This document shows positions 1-8,010 of a stretch of DNA of 64,000 bases, in pieces. Positions within the stretch are counted from its first letter, which is position 1. Each line of letters opens with the position of its first letter. Source of the stretch: Streptomyces sp. LHD-70. Its GTDB lineage: Bacteria; Actinomycetota; Actinomycetes; Streptomycetales; Streptomycetaceae. The notes under the pieces were generated by a model that saw only the letters and a list, made by a program, of their open reading frames with translations, did not search any database and was not told the DNA's origin. The position numbers and the translations under genes were made by a program. Location of the stretch: the NCBI RefSeq assembly GCF_031157275.1, contig NZ_JAVIFW010000001.1, positions 434,001 through 498,000 of the forward strand, read 5' to 3'.

Positions 1-243
1 GGCACCCTCGACGACTACGTCTACCTGGAGCACGGCGCGCACTACGCGATCGGTGCCCTCGCCCTGATCCTGCTCGTCACCATCCAGCACGAGATCCCCG
101 AGGTCATCACCGGCTCCATCGGCGTGATCCTGATCGCCTGGTCGTTCTGGTCCTCGGTGCGGCGCAACAAGCGCCTGGCCGCGGCCGGAGGCGGCGGTGG
201 ACCGAGTTCGGACGAGAAGACCGAGGTCTCCTCCGGGGTGTGA
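1..243 (+). CDS. DUF475 (TerC-like) integral membrane protein, C-terminal part
   Basis: The window opens inside this gene; only the last 80 codons are present, ending in TGA at 241-243. The fragment carries a hydrophobic segment (about residues 18-50 of the fragment, with a conserved-looking HEIPEVITG stretch) and then a short basic and Gly/Ser/Asp-rich cytoplasmic tail. Membrane proteins of the DUF475/TerC type are regular partners of TerD/TerA proteins in actinobacterial Ter stress loci, and TerA and TerD genes follow here, so the assignment rests on the hydrophobic pattern plus context. A strong hairpin follows the stop, so it probably ends a transcript. The transported substrate is unknown; metal ions are the usual suggestion for TerC relatives. 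Confidence 0.7.
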   Translation, partial: GTLDDYVYLEHGAHYAIGALALILLVTIQHEIPEVITGSIGVILIAWSFWSSVRRNKRLAAAGGGGGPSSDEKTEVSSGV

Positions 244-271
244 TCCGCGGGTAGTTGAGGGAACGCTCTGA

Positions 272-313
272 AGCGGGGCGGTCACGAGGGCATGACCCTC
301 TGACCGCCCCGCT
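272..313 (+). terminator. Strong hairpin between DUF475 and TerA genes
   Basis: A 13-bp perfect arm (AGCGGGGCGGTCA at 272-284, complement at 301-313) continues into an inner GAGGG/CCCTC stem with one bulged base and a 5-nt loop. No U-tract follows, as is usual for Streptomyces terminators. It sits 29 bp after the DUF475 stop and 36 bp before the TerA start, so it could terminate or attenuate. Confidence 0.75.
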
Positions 314-349
314 GTCACGTATGCAGGCATTTGAGAAGTTGGGGGCGGG

Positions 350-1093
350 ATGTCCTTCTGGGAAGGGCTGTGGCGGGGTCGCGCATCGCAGTTCGAGTCG
401 GGGAACGCGGCGACCAACTCCATCGAGCTCACCAAGCGCCGTCCGTCGGTGTCCCTGACCAAGCAGGGCGCGGCCACCGGCAATCTGCGCGTCAACCTGT
501 CCTGGCGGATGCGTACTTCGGACATCGAGGGACAGTCGAAGCGGAGGGGCGGGCTGTTGCGGCAGCCGTGGAAGATGTTCCAGCCCGATGTGGTGCAGGC
601 CCACACCCAGGGTGTGGTCAATGTGGACCTGGACCTGGGCTGCCTGTACGAGATGACCGACGGCGCCAAGGGCGTAGTACAGCCCCTCGGCAGCTTCTTC
701 GGCGATCTGAACGCCCCGCCGTATGTGAAGCTCAGCGGGGACGACCGCTTCGGCTCGGCCTCCGGCGAGACGCTGTATGTGAATCTGGACCACCGCGAAG
801 AGATCAAGCGGCTGCTGTTCTTCGTCTACATCTACGACCAGACCCCGGCCTTCGACCGTACGCACGCGAAGGTCACGCTCTATCCGAGCAACGGCCCGCG
901 GATCGAGATCGAGATCGACGAGCGCGCCCCGCAGGCGCGTTCCTGCGCGGTGATCTCCGTCGAGAACGTCAAGGGCGAGCTGGTCGTGCGCCGCGAGGTG
1001 AAGTTCGTGTACGGCTTCCAGGCCGAGCTGGACCGGCTGTACGGCTGGGGCCTGCAGTGGGGCCGGGGCTACAAGGCGAAGGCGGACAAGTAG
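350..1093 (+). CDS. terA: TerA-type tellurium resistance family protein
   Basis: A 247-residue soluble protein resembling the TerA branch of the Ter family: a basic N-terminus with a short Q-F-E-S-G-N motif, a TerD-like beta-rich core (LGCLYEMTDGAKGVVQPLG, then a GDDR...SGE acidic loop typical of the metal-binding part of TerD-like domains), and a C-terminal FVYGFQAELDRLYGWGLQW segment. TerA and TerD proteins act in the cytoplasm or at the membrane in responses to tellurite, metals and other stresses; the biochemical role is not settled. It follows the DUF475 gene on the same strand and is convergent with the TerD gene 85 bp downstream. The start ATG at 350 follows a GGGGGCGGG run that can serve as a ribosome binding site. 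Confidence 0.85.
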   Translation: MSFWEGLWRGRASQFESGNAATNSIELTKRRPSVSLTKQGAATGNLRVNLSWRMRTSDIEGQSKRRGGLLRQPWKMFQPDVVQAHTQGVVNVDLDLGCLYEMTDGAKGVVQPLGSFFGDLNAPPYVKLSGDDRFGSASGETLYVNLDHREEIKRLLFFVYIYDQTPAFDRTHAKVTLYPSNGPRIEIEIDERAPQARSCAVISVENVKGELVVRREVKFVYGFQAELDRLYGWGLQWGRGYKAKADK

Positions 1094-1177
1094 TGCGGGT
1101 CGCGGCCATCCGTATCGCGCCCGTCCGTTCCGGGACCGTCCGTGTCGCGCCCGTCCGTTTCGGGACCCGCTCGCCGG

Positions 1178-2044
1178 TCAGCGGGCCAGGAACTGCGGTC
1201 CCTGCGGCGGCAGTTTGAAGTGCGGGTCGGGGCCCGGGACGGCTGCGGCGGCGGGCTGCGGGTAGCCGTAACCGCCCTGCGGTGCCGAGACGGGCTGCGG
1301 GTAGCCGTACCCGGGCGGGGCCGCGGGCGGGGGCTGGCTGGGCGGCTGCGGGTAGCCGTAGCCGGGGGCCGCCGTCGGCGCGGGCGGGGCGACGGTCGGC
1401 GGGAGCGCGGTGTGCTGCGTCGCGGCCTCGGAGTCCGGCTCGGGCTGCCGCGGCTCGGGATGCTGGGCCTCGGCCCCGGACTGAGCCTCGGACTCGTCGA
1501 CGGAGATCCCGAAGTCCGTGGCCAGGCCGACGAGGCCGTTCGAGTAGCCCTCGCCGAGCGCGCGGAACTTCCAGGTGTCGCCGCGGCGGTACAACTCGCC
1601 GCAGATCAGAGCGGTTTCGGCGCCCGTCTCGGGCTTCACGTCGAAGTACGCGTACGGGTCGCCCTCCGCTCCGGCCGCCGCGTCGTACAGCGAGATGCGC
1701 AGTCCGCGTACGTGCTCGAAGGGGACGCCGTCCGCCGATGCCACCACCAGGATGCGGTCGACTTCGGCGTCCATTCCGGCGAGGTCGGCCTGGACGGAAT
1801 CGCTCAGTCCGTCGGCGACGCGCTTCTTGCCGAGCCGCCGGACCGTGCCGGAGGGGTGCCGGGGCTGGTTGTAGAAGACGAAGTCCTCGTCGGAGCGGAC
1901 CCGGCCCTCGGGGGAGAGCAGCAGTGCCGAGACGTCGATGTCCGGGGCTCCCGACCCTGCGGGCCCCGGGGTCCAGCGCAGCACGGCGTGTACGGCCATG
2001 GCTTCGAGCGGGACGTTCGACCCCTTCAGCATCGCGTGCGTCAT
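1178..2044 (-). CDS. terD: TerD-domain protein with Pro/Tyr/Gly-rich C-terminal tail
   Basis: A 288-residue protein. The N-terminus MTHAMLKGSNVPL is the hallmark TerD start, which fixes the ATG at 2042-2044. The TerD domain covers about residues 1-180, with conserved acidic loops (DIDVSALLL, SDEDFVFYNQ) of the calcium-binding type known in this family. After about residue 190 comes a low-complexity tail rich in E, P and Q, then four GYGYPQP-type repeats. Such tails are common on Streptomyces TerD paralogues and may mediate self-association; that is inference. The gene is convergent with TerA and divergent from the biosynthetic genes at 2230. Confidence 0.93.
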   Translation of the reverse strand: MTHAMLKGSNVPLEAMAVHAVLRWTPGPAGSGAPDIDVSALLLSPEGRVRSDEDFVFYNQPRHPSGTVRRLGKKRVADGLSDSVQADLAGMDAEVDRILVVASADGVPFEHVRGLRISLYDAAAGAEGDPYAYFDVKPETGAETALICGELYRRGDTWKFRALGEGYSNGLVGLATDFGISVDESEAQSGAEAQHPEPRQPEPDSEAATQHTALPPTVAPPAPTAAPGYGYPQPPSQPPPAAPPGYGYPQPVSAPQGGYGYPQPAAAAVPGPDPHFKLPPQGPQFLAR

Positions 2045-2229
2045 GCCGTCATCCTGCCTTCCCCGCCCAGGCGGGGACAACGCGGGGGGCGTCGGCGGGG
2101 CGGGGTCCGCTCGCGGGAGACATGAGGGGGTTACCTGAATTTCATGCGAGCAGGGAACCCCTGACATGCTCGTTTACGTACTATTACCGGCCACATATGG
2201 TCGGTCGGTTGTCTACAACGGGGAGTCTC

Positions 2230-3411
2230 ATGCGTCATTTCGGGCACATTGCGCCTGAGATCCGGAATCGCTTGTTCCACAGGGAACCCGGCGAGTTCAC
2301 CGCGGACTCTCCCGCCTCGCTCCTGTCGGTCGCCCTCGGCGCCACGCTGTACTCCCCGGCGACCCGCCCCCGCCTCGCCGACGACGTCGTCAAGCAGGCG
2401 CAGCACGGAGTGGCCTCGATGGTGCTGTGCCTGGAGGACTCCATCGACGACGCGGACGTCGTCGGCGCCGAGGAGAACCTCGTCGCCCAGCTGTCCGCGC
2501 TCTCCGCCCGCGAAGAGGGGGCCGCCGCCGGACAGCTGCCGCTGCTCTTCATACGCGTCCGGCACGCCGCCCAGATATCCGACCTCGTACGCCGCCTCGG
2601 CCCCGCGGTCCGCATCCTCTCCGGCTTCGTCATGCCGAAGTTCACCGAGGAGCGTGGCGTGCCCTTCCTGGAGGCGCTCACCGCCGCCGAGGCCGCCAGC
2701 GGACGCCGCCTCTTCGCCATGCCCGTCCTGGAGTCGCCCGAGCTGCTCCACCTGGAGACCCGCGCCGACACCCTCGCCGGCATCGCCCGCACCGTCGACA
2801 AGTACCGCGACCGCGTCCTCGCCCTGCGCCTCGGCGTCACCGACTTCTGCTCCGCGTACGGACTGCGCCGCCAGCCCGACATGACCGCGTACGACGTGCA
2901 GATCGTCGCCTCCGTCATCGCCGACGTCGTCAACGTCCTCGGCCGGGCCGACGGCACCGGGTTCACCGTGACCGGGCCCGTGTGGGAGTACTTCCGCGCC
3001 CAGGAGCGGATGTTCAAGCCGCAGCTGCGCAACAGCCCCTTCCTCGGCCGCGCCGAGGAGCTGCGTACCGCCCTCATCGAGCACGACATCGACGGACTGC
3101 TCCGCGAGATCGGCCTCGACCGGGCCAACGGACTGCTCGGCAAGACCTGCATCCACCCCTCGCACGTCCTGCCCGTGCACGCCCTCTCCGTGGTCAGCCA
3201 CGAGGAGTTCAGTGACGCCCAGGACATCCTGCGCCCCGAGCGCGGCGGCGGCGGAGTCCTGCGCTCCGCCTACACGAACAAAATGAACGAGGTGAAGCCG
3301 CACCGCGCCTGGGCCGAGCGGACCCTCAAACGCGCCCAGGCCTTCGGAGTCGCGGGCGAGGACGTCGGCTTCGTGGAGCTGCTCACCGCGGGCCTGTCCG
3401 GCGACAACTGA
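2230..3411 (+). CDS. HpcH/HpaI aldolase / citrate-lyase-like enzyme of the Ter biosynthetic module
   Basis: A 393-residue TIM-barrel lyase-like protein. Visible family features are the barrel start SVALGATLYSPATRPRLADD, VLCLEDSIDDADV (acidic metal or substrate region, about residues 64-76), the FVMPKF strand (about 135-140) and LRLGVTDFCSAYGLRR (about 199-214). The ATG at 2230 begins MRHFGHI; the open frame extends far upstream only as low-complexity antisense of terD. Citrate-lyase-like enzymes encoded with TRSP/PRTase proteins and HAD phosphatases belong to the Ter-linked set predicted by Anantharaman, Iyer and Aravind to make a nucleoside-like metabolite. The phosphoribosyltransferase gene starts 17 bp downstream, so the two form an operon. 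Confidence 0.85.
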   Translation: MRHFGHIAPEIRNRLFHREPGEFTADSPASLLSVALGATLYSPATRPRLADDVVKQAQHGVASMVLCLEDSIDDADVVGAEENLVAQLSALSAREEGAAAGQLPLLFIRVRHAAQISDLVRRLGPAVRILSGFVMPKFTEERGVPFLEALTAAEAASGRRLFAMPVLESPELLHLETRADTLAGIARTVDKYRDRVLALRLGVTDFCSAYGLRRQPDMTAYDVQIVASVIADVVNVLGRADGTGFTVTGPVWEYFRAQERMFKPQLRNSPFLGRAEELRTALIEHDIDGLLREIGLDRANGLLGKTCIHPSHVLPVHALSVVSHEEFSDAQDILRPERGGGGVLRSAYTNKMNEVKPHRAWAERTLKRAQAFGVAGEDVGFVELLTAGLSGDN

Positions 3412-3428
3412 ACGGACAGGCCGACGAC

Positions 3429-6050
3429 ATGGGCAGAGAGCAGGGACGGACGAACGTGACGTACGCAAGCGACGAGAGGGACGCGAACAACGTGGTGTGG
3501 TCGGGCAAGTGGGTCGCTGAGCGACTCGGGGTCGAACTGGACGGCGACGAGCGGCTGCGAGGACTCCTCGGGCTCGCCCTGCGCCGCAACCCGAAACGGG
3601 CCCATCTGCTCGTCTCCCACGTCCTCGGCAAACACGTCCCGCAGTCGCCCGCCCTGGTCTGGCGCTCCGGGCACGACCTGGGCGTCCGGGTCCGCGAGCT
3701 GCTCGGCGACGACGAGGCCCGCCGCTCCGTCGTGCTCGGGTACGCGGAGACCGCCACCGGGCTCGGCCACTCCGTCGCGGACGGCCTCGCCCTCGCCCCG
3801 TATCTGCACTCCACCCGGCGGCCCGTGCCCGGCGTCGCGCGCGCGGGCGGCTTCGAGGAGTCGCACTCGCACGCCACCTCGCATCTGCTGCTCCCCGAGG
3901 ACCCCGAACTCCTCGCCGGGGACGGCCCGTTGGTCCTCGTGGACGACGAGTTCTCCACCGGCAACACCGTCCTCAACACCATCCGCGCCCTGCACGAGCG
4001 CTACCCGCGCGGGCGGTACGTCATCGTCGCTCTGGTCGACATGCGCTCGGACGCCGACCGGGGCAGGCTCGACGAGTTCGCCCGCGAGATCGACGCCCGC
4101 GTCGACCTGATCGCCCTGGCCTCCGGGACCGTACGGCTTCCTGAGGGCGTGCTGGAGCGCGGGCAGGCGCTGGTCGCCGAGCACGAGCAGGCCGCGCACG
4201 AGCGGACCGCGCACGAGCAGGCCGCGCACGAGCAGGCCGCGGTGAGTGTTCCCGTCCAGCGGGACGGGCGTCGGCCGGTGCGCGTCGAGCTCGGCTGGCC
4301 CGCCGGGGTGCCCGACGGCGGGCGGCACGGATTCACCGCCGCGCACCGCGAGACCCTGGAGGCCGCCGCGCCCGGCCTCGTCGAACGGATCGCAGGGGCG
4401 CTGCCCGCTGACGCGCGCCGCGTCCTCGTCCTCGGCTTCGAGGAGCTGATGTACGCGCCGCTGCGGCTCGCGGTCGGCCTGGAGGAGCGAGTGGAGGCCG
4501 AGGTCCGCTACTCCACGACCACCCGCTCGCCCGTCCTCGCGGTGGACGACCCGGGTTACGCGATCCGCAGCCGCCTCGTCTTCCCCGCCCACGACGACCC
4601 GGCGGACGGGCCCGGCGACCGGTACGCGTACAACGTCGCGGGCGGCGGCTTCGACACCGTCGTCGCCGTCGTCGACTCCACCGCCGACACCCCCGAACTG
4701 CACGCCCCCGACGGCCTGTTGGCGCAGCTCGCCCGGCACGCCGAGCATGTCCTGCTCGCGGTCGTCCCGTCCCACGCCCCCGGCGCCGCGCGCACCGGGG
4801 ACGCTCCCGAAGACACCCCCGAACACGCCTCCGAAGGCGCCTCCCAAGGGGCCTCCGAAGACGCCTCCGAACGGCAGGAAAATCCCAGCATGCTGCCCGA
4901 ACCCCTGCGCGGCCCCGCCTTCTCCTCGTACGCACCGGACGAGGTCGGCTGGCTGCTCCAGGACCTGTCCGAGGTCGAGCTCGAAGCGCCGACCGAGGAG
5001 CGCGAAGAGGCCATCCAGAGCGGCGGGGCGCACTACGCCGAGTCGCTGCCGGTCGAGTACCAGCCGAACGAGCAGTACCAGCAGCTGTTCAAGGCCGCCC
5101 TGGAGACCTCCGCCGCCCGGATCGCGCGGGCCGTCGGCGTCGTCACCGAGACCGTGCTCGCCGAGCGGTCGAAGCGGCCCGTCCTGGTGTCGCTCGCGCG
5201 CGCCGGTACGCCCGTCGGCGTCCTGATGCGCCGCTGGGCACAGCACCGGCACGGCCTCGACCTGCCGCACTACGCCGTGTCGATCGTGCGCGGCCGCGGC
5301 ATCGACGCCAACGCGCTGCGCTGGCTCGCCGCCCACCACGACCCGGCCGACGTCGTCTTCGTCGACGGCTGGACCGGCAAGGGCGCCATCACCCGCGAAC
5401 TCGCCCAGGCCGTACGGGACTTCGAGGACGGTGGCGGAGCCAAGGGCTTCGACCCGGAGATCGCCGTGCTCGCCGATCCCGGCTCCTGCGTACGGACCTA
5501 CGGCACGCGCGAGGACTTCCTCATCCCGTCCGCCTGCCTCAACTCCACGGTCTCCGGGCTGATATCGCGCACCGTGCTCCGCGCGGACCTGGTCGGCCCG
5601 GACGACTTCCACGGCGCGAAGTTCTACCGCGAACTCGCCGGAACGGACGTCTCCGGCCACTTCCTCGACACCGTCGCGGCCCGCTTCGACGAGGTCGGCT
5701 TGGCCGTGGACGCCCAGGTCAAGGAGGTGCTCTCGGCGGACCGCGCGCCGACCTGGGAGGGCTGGGCGGCCGTCGAACGGATCAGCACCGAGTACGGCAT
5801 CAACGACGTGAACCTGGTCAAGCCGGGCGTCGGCGAGACCACCCGGGTGCTGCTTCGCCGGGTCCCGTGGAAGATCCTCGCCCAGCGCGGCGCGGGCGCC
5901 GACCTCGACCACGTACGCCTGCTCGCGGAGCAGCGCGGCGTCGACGTCGAGGAGGTGGACGGACTCCCGTACAGCTGCGTCGGGTTGATCCACCCCCAGT
6001 ACACGCGCGGCGCGACCGGCGCCGACGGCAAGGCGGTGACGGGCAAGTGA
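3429..6050 (+). CDS. Fused phosphoribosyltransferase-TRSP / StiP-type phosphoribosyltransferase-PELOTA protein
   Basis: An 873-residue fusion of two proteins often encoded separately. The first half is a PRTase-like domain with the PRPP loop VDDEFSTGNT at about 171-180, followed by a TRSP-type domain. A low-complexity stretch at about 251-271 contains near-repeats of AHEQAA. An acidic S/E/A-rich linker at about 456-486 joins the halves. The second half is a StiP/PRTase_1-like domain (VFVDGWTGKGAI at about 641-652) ending in a PELOTA-like RNA-binding region. Family knowledge places these proteins in a Ter-linked pathway making a nucleoside-like product. ATG 3429 is used; GTG 3456 (MTYASDER) is an alternative. 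No stop codon or reading-frame change separates the halves. The downstream HAD gene overlaps the stop by four bases (GTGA). Confidence 0.85.
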   Translation: MGREQGRTNVTYASDERDANNVVWSGKWVAERLGVELDGDERLRGLLGLALRRNPKRAHLLVSHVLGKHVPQSPALVWRSGHDLGVRVRELLGDDEARRSVVLGYAETATGLGHSVADGLALAPYLHSTRRPVPGVARAGGFEESHSHATSHLLLPEDPELLAGDGPLVLVDDEFSTGNTVLNTIRALHERYPRGRYVIVALVDMRSDADRGRLDEFAREIDARVDLIALASGTVRLPEGVLERGQALVAEHEQAAHERTAHEQAAHEQAAVSVPVQRDGRRPVRVELGWPAGVPDGGRHGFTAAHRETLEAAAPGLVERIAGALPADARRVLVLGFEELMYAPLRLAVGLEERVEAEVRYSTTTRSPVLAVDDPGYAIRSRLVFPAHDDPADGPGDRYAYNVAGGGFDTVVAVVDSTADTPELHAPDGLLAQLARHAEHVLLAVVPSHAPGAARTGDAPEDTPEHASEGASQGASEDASERQENPSMLPEPLRGPAFSSYAPDEVGWLLQDLSEVELEAPTEEREEAIQSGGAHYAESLPVEYQPNEQYQQLFKAALETSAARIARAVGVVTETVLAERSKRPVLVSLARAGTPVGVLMRRWAQHRHGLDLPHYAVSIVRGRGIDANALRWLAAHHDPADVVFVDGWTGKGAITRELAQAVRDFEDGGGAKGFDPEIAVLADPGSCVRTYGTREDFLIPSACLNSTVSGLISRTVLRADLVGPDDFHGAKFYRELAGTDVSGHFLDTVAARFDEVGLAVDAQVKEVLSADRAPTWEGWAAVERISTEYGINDVNLVKPGVGETTRVLLRRVPWKILAQRGAGADLDHVRLLAEQRGVDVEEVDGLPYSCVGLIHPQYTRGATGADGKAVTGK

Positions 6051-6904
6051 GCACCTCCGTGAGCACCTCCATGAGCAGCTCGTCCGGCGCCACCCTCGTC
6101 GCCAGCGACCTCGACCGCACGCTGATCTACTCCGCCGCGGCCCTGCAACTGCCGATGCCCGACGCGGAGGCGCCCCGCCTGCTCTGCGTCGAGCTGTACG
6201 AGGGCAAGCCGCTGTCGTACGTCACGGAGGACGCCGCCGAGCTCCTGGCCGAGCTGTCCCGGCGCACCGTCTTCGTGCCGACGACCACCCGCACCCGCGA
6301 GCAGTACGCGCGCATCCATCTCCCGGGCCGCACCCCGCGGTTCGCGATCTGCGCCAACGGCGGGCATCTGCTCGTCGACGGCGTCTCCGACCAGGACTGG
6401 CAGCGGCAGGTCGCCGCCCGCCTGGCCGAGGAGTGCGCCTCGCTCGACGAGGTCCGCGCCCATCTGGTGCGCAGCGCCGACGAGTCCTGGCTGCTCAAGG
6501 AGCGGGTCGCCGAGGACCTGTTCGCGTATCTGGTGGTCGAGCGGACGCTGCTGCCCGAGGGCTGGGTCAAGGAGCTGTCCGCCTGGGCGGAGGAGCGCGG
6601 CTGGACCGTCTCCCTGCAAGGACGGAAGATCTACGCGGTGCCGAAGCCGCTGACCAAGAGCGCCGCCATGCGCGAGGTCGCCCGCCGCACCGGCGCCGAC
6701 CTCACCCTCGCCGCGGGCGACTCGCTCCTGGACGCGGATCTGCTGCTCGCCGCCGACCGGGCCTGGCGGCCGGGTCACGGTGAGTTGGCCGATACGGGGC
6801 TCAGTGCGTCGCACCTGACCGTTCTTCCGGAGCGTGGGATCGCGGCGGGAGAGCGGATCCTGCGGGAGTTCCTCTACGCCGCCGGGCCGGGCCGGTCCGC
6901 CTGA
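6047..6904 (+). CDS. HAD-superfamily phosphatase of the Ter biosynthetic module
   Basis: A HAD hydrolase of about 285 residues. Motif I is DLDRTLIYS (near residue 17), the Thr/Ser motif lies in FVPTTTRTREQYARI, and motif III/IV is GDSLLDADLLL near the C-terminus. The large cap between them (INGGHLLVDG-type region) resembles type IIB HADs such as sugar phosphatases. GTG 6047 overlaps the upstream stop as GTGA and implies translational coupling; GTG 6059 and ATG 6071 are in-frame alternatives within an MSTS/VSTS repeat. It is the last gene of the 2230-6904 operon and would dephosphorylate a pathway intermediate (inference). Its last 104 bp overlap the DedA gene on the other strand. Confidence 0.85.
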   Translation: MSTSVSTSMSSSSGATLVASDLDRTLIYSAAALQLPMPDAEAPRLLCVELYEGKPLSYVTEDAAELLAELSRRTVFVPTTTRTREQYARIHLPGRTPRFAICANGGHLLVDGVSDQDWQRQVAARLAEECASLDEVRAHLVRSADESWLLKERVAEDLFAYLVVERTLLPEGWVKELSAWAEERGWTVSLQGRKIYAVPKPLTKSAAMREVARRTGADLTLAAGDSLLDADLLLAADRAWRPGHGELADTGLSASHLTVLPERGIAAGERILREFLYAAGPGRSA

Positions 6905-7499
6905 CGATCCGTACCGCCACGAAGAGCACCGCGGCAACGGCGGCGGCACCGAGGACCACCGTCGAGTACGTGGAGACGTAATCCGTCACCTGCGTCCAGT
7001 TCTCGCCGAGCAGATATCCGGCGAGGACGAACAGGGTGTTCCAGATCGCGCTGCCGAGCGCGGTGAGCCACAGGAACGTCGGCAGCGGCATGCGCTCCAC
7101 GCCCGCGGGCACGGAGATCAGGCTGCGGAACACCGGGATCATCCGGCCGAAGAACACGGCCTTCGTGCCGTGCCGGGCGAACCACTGCTCGGTCCGCTCG
7201 ATGTCGGACACCTTGACCAGCGGCAGCCGCGTGGCGATCGCGATCGTACGGTCCCTGCCGAGCAGCGCGCCGACGCCGTACAGCGCGAGCGCGCCGAGCA
7301 CGGAACCCACGGTCGTCCACACCAGGGCGGCCACGAGGTTCATCTGTCCCGTGCTCGCCGTGAAGCCCGCGAGCGGCAGGATCACCTCGCTCGGCAGCGG
7401 CGGGAAGAGGTTCTCCAACGCCACGAGAAGTCCGGCCCCGGGCGCCCCGAGGGTGTCCATGAGGCCGGTGATCCACCCCGGCGCGGTGCTGTCGATCAT
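6801..7499 (-). CDS. DedA-family membrane protein (VTT domain)
   Basis: A 232-residue integral membrane protein with the DedA signature: an N-terminal amphipathic segment and re-entrant loop ENLFPPLPSEVILPLAG (about 28-44), then FFGRMIPVFRSLISVPAG (about 115-132) with the conserved Arg and Gly residues, and four to five transmembrane helices. A basic Arg-rich tail follows the last helix. DedA proteins are linked to lipid-carrier recycling, including undecaprenyl phosphate, and to membrane homeostasis. The 3' end overlaps the convergent HAD gene by 104 bp, so the hydrophilic tail (GTPAGSALPPRS...) is encoded antisense to the HAD C-terminus. Confidence 0.92.
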   Translation of the reverse strand: MIDSTAPGWITGLMDTLGAPGAGLLVALENLFPPLPSEVILPLAGFTASTGQMNLVAALVWTTVGSVLGALALYGVGALLGRDRTIAIATRLPLVKVSDIERTEQWFARHGTKAVFFGRMIPVFRSLISVPAGVERMPLPTFLWLTALGSAIWNTLFVLAGYLLGENWTQVTDYVSTYSTVVLGAAAVAAVLFVAVRIVRRTGPARRRRGTPAGSALPPRSHAPEERSGATH

Positions 7500-7604
7500 G
7501 CGGCCAGCGTACGGAGGGGACCTGAAGCGGAGCTGAAGTCAGGGCGTCGTGCGGTGTGCGTCAGCCACAGCAATCGCAGCAGCCTCAGCCCCGGCCCAGC
7601 TGCC

Positions 7605-7832
7605 TCAGCCGCAGCAGCCTCCGCCGCAGCAGCCGCCTCCTCCGCCGGACGCGGGGGCGGGGGCGGGGGCGGGCCCGGACGCGGCCGTTCCGCCGACGGC
7701 CACCGTCGAGAGCAGCTTCACGGTGTCGTCGTGCCCGGCGGGGCAGGCGGCGGGGTCGGACGACTCGGCCATGGGACGGCTGAGCTCGAAGGTGTCACCG
7801 CAGGTCCGGCAGCGGAAGTCATAGCGAGGCAT
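7605..7832 (-). CDS. FmdB-family zinc-ribbon protein
   Basis: A 75-residue protein beginning MPRYDFRCRTCGDTFEL and continuing CPAGH, the CxxC...C zinc-ribbon pattern of the FmdB/CxxC_CXXC_SSSS family of putative regulators. The C-terminus is a Pro/Ala/Gly spacer ending in an unusual cysteine cluster, GGGGGCCGGGCCG. That tail could hold an additional metal or be poorly structured. It stands alone between DedA and a DUF4383 gene. Confidence 0.85.
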   Translation of the reverse strand: MPRYDFRCRTCGDTFELSRPMAESSDPAACPAGHDDTVKLLSTVAVGGTAASGPAPAPAPASGGGGGCCGGGCCG

Positions 7833-7897
7833 GGGGCCAGGTTAACGGGGGGTGAGTCCGGTGAACACCGGCTCGGCCCCGCCCCTGCCTGTACCGG

Positions 7898-7945
7898 CAC
7901 AGCGAACTCCCCGCGGAGGCTCCGGCCGCGGGGAGTTCGACTGTG
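7898..7945 (-). terminator. Terminator hairpin downstream of the DUF4383 gene
   Basis: A 14-bp perfect stem (CGAACTCCCCGCGG at 7903-7916, complement at 7926-7939) with a 9-nt loop, extended by CACAG/CTGTG outer arms around one unpaired base. It lies 66 bp past the DUF4383 stop. Confidence 0.8.
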
Positions 7946-8010
7946 GCGCCGTGTGCCCGGCGCCGGGCCCGGAGGCGTCGGGGCTCGGGGGCGCCTGGGG
8001 GAGGGCCTGC

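Noticed and set aside
3270..5993. Very long open frames antisense to the PRTase gene and to other genes
   Set aside because: High-GC bias opens the opposite strand. The products are low-complexity, match no family, and lack ribosome binding sites, while the plus-strand protein has clear motifs.
3429..6050. Two separate genes with a second start at ATG 4890
   Set aside because: The frame is continuous, no ribosome binding site precedes 4890, and the linker reads as one acidic repeat; a fusion is simpler.
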